From Rickettsiales bacterium (GTDB lineage Bacteria; Pseudomonadota; Alphaproteobacteria; G027485855): a DNA stretch of 64,000 nt. The notes beneath the pieces were generated by a model that was given only the letters and a program-made list of their open reading frames with translations, had not been told where the DNA came from and made no database searches. This document shows positions 61,201-64,000 of this stretch, in pieces (the first letter of the stretch is position 1; each line of letters starts with the position of its first letter). Both the position numbers and the translations under genes were made by a program. The stretch covers positions 82,256-146,255 of the forward strand of contig JAIXQD010000019.1 of NCBI GenBank assembly GCA_027485855.1. Reading direction: 5' to 3'.

Positions 61201-64000
61201 GCATGGTTACAGCCGCACCGCTGGTTATGGTAACCTGACCGCCAAAGGTGCCCGTACCAGCTGCACTTAAATTGCCAGCTGCGGTTATATTGCCACCAGC
61301 CCAAATGTTGCGGGTGACGCCCATATCGCCGCTGTCATTCATATTCATCGACCATTGGCCAAGATTGTTCAAAAAGCCAATCAGGCCGCTATTGCTGTGT
61401 ATAAAGCGTGTGCTGCCGCCGGTGCCTTGGTCGGTGTCGGTAAAGTTTATTTGCGGGGCCGTGCTGGAAAGCGCAAACGAGGGCGCGCTGATCGAATCGG
61501 CCACCACGCTATTAAGGCGGTTGGTGCCACGGGGCTGCATATAATAAGCCGTATTAATGCGGTCGTAGAAAATATCGGCGCGCACATCATTTAAAATGCT
61601 GGTGCCGCGTGGTTGCAGGTAAAAGCCGGTATTGACGCGGTCATAGAAGATATTGGCGCGCATATCGTTGGTTAAGCTGATGCTGGCGGGGTCGATATAA
61701 TAGCTGGCATCGTTTCCATCATACATGAACTGAGCTGTGACAACGCCGCTGGTTGATATATTGCCAGTTGCCGATATGCCACCACCCGTGCTTAAACCGC
61801 CGCCAATGGTTACATTACCACCCGCCGCAATGCGGAAGCGCTCGGTGCCGGCAGCCCAGGCGGCTTCATCTTCATTGATGGTAAAGTCGTTGGCGCTATT
61901 GATACCCGTGCCCCAAACCTTAGCATTAGCGCGGTGATAAAACATGCGTGGCGCTACTTGTGTGCCAGCACCCGATGTTTGCAGCTCTAGCACCATGCCA
62001 TTGCCACCACTGCTTCTGATTAGGCTCATGGGCTGGTTAGCACCGGAATTAACGCTAACAGTGTTGTTGGAGGTAAGGCCACCATTGGCGGCAATATTGC
62101 CACTGGCCGTAATAGTGCCCACAGTGCTGATATTACCGCTTGGGTTAATTGAGACAACGTCTGACGCGCTAGCGTTGCGGAAAAGCGCCAAAAAGCCGCC
62201 ATTGACGTTTTGGAAATAAAGATTGTTGGCATGGGCTTGTATTTTTGTGGCTTCACCCGTCCAGGCGCTATTGGTAAAGCGTATATCGGTGCCCGTGGTA
62301 ACCGAGCTGGGGCTAAAGCTGCCCACCGAGAGTGTTCCCGACACACTCAAGTTGCCCGTTAAATTCATGGTGGTGCCGCTGGCCATCAGGCGCACGTCAA
62401 AATCATCTGCGGCGAGGTCTTTAAAGTCGATATAAGGGAAGCCAGCCGCGCGGCTGATTTCAATAGAACCACTACTGGCATTAATCCACACAGCATTATT
62501 ACCCGCGCCAGCAACCATATCACCGGCTGAATTAATACCGCCACCTGACGAGGTAATGGTACCACTGGCAGTTATTGTGCTGCCAACACTTAAACTACCT
62601 GCCGGAATGCCAACATTGCCATTGTCAAAAAGATCTAAAGCCGAGCCAGAATTGGTGCCATTTTGGAAATAGCGCCAAAAAGCCAGCTTGTTGCCATAAC
62701 CACCGGTCATGTTAAAAATGGTCCAGTTATTGGCAATGGCACCAACCTTTGCGGGGTTTTGCAGGCTAATTTGTCCACCCTCGTTGCTGTTAATTGAACT
62801 GCCTACCCCTCCACCATTCGCCGATATACCGCCCTGAGCAGTGATACCACCGCCAGCCCAAATGCCACCCGTGGCCGTTACGCTGCCGCTGTCAGCTACA
62901 TGGAAAGACCAGCTACCAGCATTATTTAAAAAGCCAATGAGGCCGCCATCGCTATACAAAACGCGTGTGCTGCCACCACCTTGGTCGGTATCAGTAAGGT
63001 TTACGCGCGGGCTAGTGCCAGACACACCCATTTGATTGCCTGTTGCAGTTACTGTACCAGCTGCAATAAAGTTACCGCTATTATCTAACGAGCCAATATT
63101 AGTATCGGTCGAGCTGCGGAACTCATAGCCATTGGGCGAGCCAAAAAATGTGCGGCCCGCATTGCCAAACCAAAAACGTGGGCGGCCATCGGTGCTGGTG
63201 TTCCAAACATTAACATCGGCGCGCATAAAGTTGGCGCTGCTTATACCATCGAGCAGGTCGGCATCAAGGCCGCCGCCGGCGCCATCATTGCCGTCATGCC
63301 AAATGCGGTTCCAGGCCGTGGTGCCCAAATTGTTAGTGGCACGATAAAAAATATCGTTGTTACTATAAAAGCTGCCGGCAAACTGCATGGAGAAATAATT
63401 GCCTTGGTTGCTATGCGTGCTGGCAAGCATATGATACCAAGCATTGCTGTTTTGTGGCCAGCCATTGGCCGTAGTGGCGGCCGAGGTTTGATAAAAGCCG
63501 CTATTAACCCGTGTGCTGATATTATCGCGGGTTACAACCTCAAAGCCGTTTTGTGCACTCAGCATGCCGCTTTGTGTCACTGTGCCGCTCACATTTAGGT
63601 TGCCGGCCACTGTGACATTACCCGCCGTGCTAAAGCTGCCCGTGGCGCTTATATCGCCATTGCCAGCTATGATTACACGCGAGGTGTTATTGGTGCCAAG
63701 GTGCAGCGGCGCATTATTAAAGTTAACAATATGCGCGGCATTAGGGCCATGATAAGCAGTAGCGGCAACATTTGGCCCGTTAGAGCCCAAAATAAGCCCC
63801 CAATTATCAGTGCTAGCCGTTATGTTTACTTGGTTCGATGCAGCCGTGCCCGCGCCAACGCCCGAGCTAAATTGTGCAGCGCCACCCGCGGTGCCGCTAT
63901 TACTAACCACATGCAAACGGCTGGTGGGGTTAACTGTGTTAATACCCACATTACCGCCATTAAAGAAGCTGCTGCCGCTATTGGTAATGTTAACCGTGGC
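58235..64000 (-). CDS. Giant fibre-like protein with C-terminal S74 intramolecular chaperone (partial)
   Basis: At least 1920 residues; the frame is open to the right edge, so the N-terminus lies outside. GTG at 63949 is probably not the start. The protein is a chain of beta-helix-like repeats rich in Gly, Asn, Ser and Thr: VGINTVNPTSRLHVV near the edge, and many GNISATG/NLSVSGTLS units. Recurrent phage-fibre motifs (FYDRxNTxYYxxPRGT; INFTDTDQGGGxTR with GLIGFLN) follow. The C-terminus is the endosialidase-chaperone S74 domain with SDATLKHNIKT (Ser of self-cleavage), MGVIAQEVQQVLPQLV, then a coiled coil. In phage such proteins trimerise as tail fibres; bacterial adhesins use the same parts. 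No other phage gene is visible. Confidence 0.85.
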   Translation of the reverse strand, partial: ATVNITNSGSSFFNGGNVGINTVNPTSRLHVVSNSGTAGGAAQFSSGVGAGTAASNQVNITASTDNWGLILGSNGPNVAATAYHGPNAAHIVNFNNAPLHLGTNNTSRVIIAGNGDISATGSFSTAGNVTVAGNLNVSGTVTQSGMLSAQNGFEVVTRDNISTRVNSGFYQTSAATTANGWPQNSNAWYHMLASTHSNQGNYFSMQFAGSFYSNNDIFYRATNNLGTTAWNRIWHDGNDGAGGGLDADLLDGISSANFMRADVNVWNTSTDGRPRFWFGNAGRTFFGSPNGYEFRSSTDTNIGSLDNSGNFIAAGTVTATGNQMGVSGTSPRVNLTDTDQGGGSTRVLYSDGGLIGFLNNAGSWSFHVADSGSVTATGGIWAGGGITAQGGISANGGGVGSSINSNEGGQISLQNPAKVGAIANNWTIFNMTGGYGNKLAFWRYFQNGTNSGSALDLFDNGNVGIPAGSLSVGSTITASGTITSSGGGINSAGDMVAGAGNNAVWINASSGSIEISRAAGFPYIDFKDLAADDFDVRLMASGTTMNLTGNLSVSGTLSVGSFSPSSVTTGTDIRFTNSAWTGEATKIQAHANNLYFQNVNGGFLALFRNASASDVVSINPSGNISTVGTITASGNIAANGGLTSNNTVSVNSGANQPMSLIRSSGGNGMVLELQTSGAGTQVAPRMFYHRANAKVWGTGINSANDFTINEDEAAWAAGTERFRIAAGGNVTIGGGLSTGGGISATGNISTSGVVTAQFMYDGNDASYYIDPASISLTNDMRANIFYDRVNTGFYLQPRGTSILNDVRADIFYDRINTAYYMQPRGTNRLNSVVADSISAPSFALSSTAPQINFTDTDQGTGGSTRFIHSNSGLIGFLNNLGQWSMNMNDSGDMGVTRNIWAGGNITAAGNLSAAGTGTFGGQVTITSGAAVTMRSNVAGRYPYIEWQRPDGQRGAYMGWGTANTSLELTLENGNGLVITGNTSVSGNLSATGTVTGTNFIDSEGGNVDPSGVSFVNDIRSNIFYDRTNTGFYVVPRGTSIMNQIRADLFVDSSNTAYQLQPRGTNRLNSVVSDAITNYGGTTLSNTSPTINFTDTDQGGGTTRYIHSNSGLIGFLNAGGGWSMNMNDSNDMSVGRNISAGGTIASTGNMISGAGNNAIWMNASDGSIEISRAAGSPYIDFKTTAAADFDVRLMTSGSTMNLTGNLAVSGSLSAGSFNPSSLTTSGQVTANGFTMTSADPYFTTNANNKHIVLSGGTGWTTTGATMVLRGVSHASLPGNVEFYGADGAVRTASFNNLNLTVPSGNITTGSDLRLTNSGWSGEATKIQAHATHLYFQNVNGGSLARFRNASATDVVVIDPNGNITANNGISTNGNSGWYNNAWGGGWHMSDTTWIRSTNDKNVWLGGGWYGTQGGLTIGYGGGTGANAAGGIITTGNVCFGCNDPGGYKMQVTGTSNLNGNVNLNGNLTANGGAGQPMTLIKTSGGNGMALELQTSGNGTQVAPRMFYHRGAAKVWGTGINSANDFTISEDDASWGAGNERFRVAAGGNIFGSGSLFLTNTVYAQNFIDSNDNSYSLDPNGINQLNDVRANIFYDRANTAYYVVPRATSIMEDVRANIFYDRVNTGYYLQPRGNNRLNAVLADTLTTYGGGVTFNGNRARVVGSSPAIELQDTDTNHVRYVFSDSNLIGFLNNGGGWVFRSDDSGNSTISGTLAVAGNNVMINGGSGRRWIHDDGGSSIGFLTGGWQWTFRVDDNGSTYTRGSNFAAGFFHSSDATLKHNIKTASGLSTLNQLRGVEFVWNESNKADMGVIAQEVQQVLPQLVQSNKDGKLTVNYDGLFGVVIEAVKELAAKLEGVVQQVAALAKEQLNLVQQLASANSRIEQLSAENAALSQRMAAIEAALAKQAATEQQAQPKLQPASYAH
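59080..59305 (-). repeat. S74 protein repeat module, copy nearest the C-terminus
   Basis: About 225 bp encoding a YDRxNTxYYxxPRxTxxxxDVRANI block. Together with the following TDTDxxHVRY-GFLN block (58890-59010) it forms a composite module repeated at 60600-61002 and 61320-61720. Confidence 0.75.
60770..61002 (-). repeat. S74 protein repeat module, middle copy
   Basis: The same block as at 59080 (FYDRTNTGFYVVPRGTS, then NTAYQLQPRGTNRLNSVV). It is followed in protein order by the TDTDQ/GFLN block at 60600-60740. Confidence 0.75.
61486..61720 (-). repeat. S74 protein repeat module, copy nearest the N-terminus
   Basis: FYDRVNTGFYLQPRGTS and FYDRINTAYYMQPRGTNR with LNSVV, followed by the TDTDQ/GFLN block at 61320-61465. 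Identity to the other copies is high at the DNA level. Confidence 0.75.

Noticed and set aside
58235..64000. A prophage at the right end of the window
   Set aside because: Only a fibre-like gene is visible; no capsid, tail, lysis, replication or integrase gene is present within the window.

Overview
The window is a chromosomal segment of an alphaproteobacterium of unplaced order, with roughly 52-55% G+C by eye. The evidence is a SciP (DUF1153) cell-cycle regulator, a DUF1150 protein, the comF-grxC-nitrilase-ubiG neighbourhood, lysC linked to ptsP, and hpf next to ptsN. No transposase, integrase, CRISPR array or rRNA gene was seen. Four tRNA genes are present: Arg-ACG, Arg-CCT, Arg-CCG and one with a CAT anticodon.

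Layout. 0-0.7 kb: the C-terminal part of FtsH. 0.7-4.0 kb: two tandem paralogous ankyrin genes. 4.0-5.8 kb: an orphan gene, then a nicotianamine-synthase-like gene behind a Fur-like site. 5.8-12.3 kb (minus strand): rodZ, and the run lysC, nitronate-monooxygenase-like, ptsP, SIS protein. 12.4-17.7 kb: ubiG, nitrilase, grxC, comF, a GT-C-like membrane protein and an NDUFAF5/BioC-like methyltransferase. 17.7-22.1 kb: carA-carB. 22.2-27.4 kb: an orphan protein, greA, an orphan, an OmpA-family protein and an M48 protease. 27.5-33.2 kb: KAP NTPase, gatB, S49 peptidase, an XRE regulator, an exported protein and tRNA-Arg. 33.3-38.7 kb: mostly uncharacterised proteins, including a GIY-YIG protein. 38.7-43.7 kb: gabD-like, hpf, ptsN, DUF1150, tRNA-Arg, murI and an AT-rich membrane protein. 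43.7-50.7 kb: polA with a zinc-finger gene, an ABC ATPase, an ankyrin-like protein, tRNA-Arg and an ADP-ribosylglycohydrolase. 50.7-57.2 kb: an MFS transporter, a Tat-exported amine oxidase, sciP and a four-gene envelope glycosylation operon. 57.2-64 kb: tRNA-fragment tandem repeats, a CAT tRNA, an exported protein and a giant S74 (endosialidase-chaperone) fibre protein that runs off the right edge.

How the genes fit together. PtsP and PtsN are the first and last members of the nitrogen-type PTS relay. lysC, carAB, gabD and murI are core metabolism. The GT2, LAB-N, GT39 and PAP2 genes look like one module that makes a polyprenyl-phosphate sugar and transfers it to an envelope lipid.

Most interesting signals. 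(1) Truncated tRNA copies in tandem arrays, each joined to a small hairpin, beside two different tRNA genes. (2) A nicotianamine-synthase-like metallophore gene with a Fur-like operator. (3) Tandem ankyrin genes that share a virus-like WCTA domain, with a possibly analogous Cys-centred domain in an orphan at 22.2 kb. (4) A set of genes whose -10 hexamer lies 5-6 bases from the ATG, suggesting leaderless mRNAs. (5) The giant modular S74 protein without a visible prophage.
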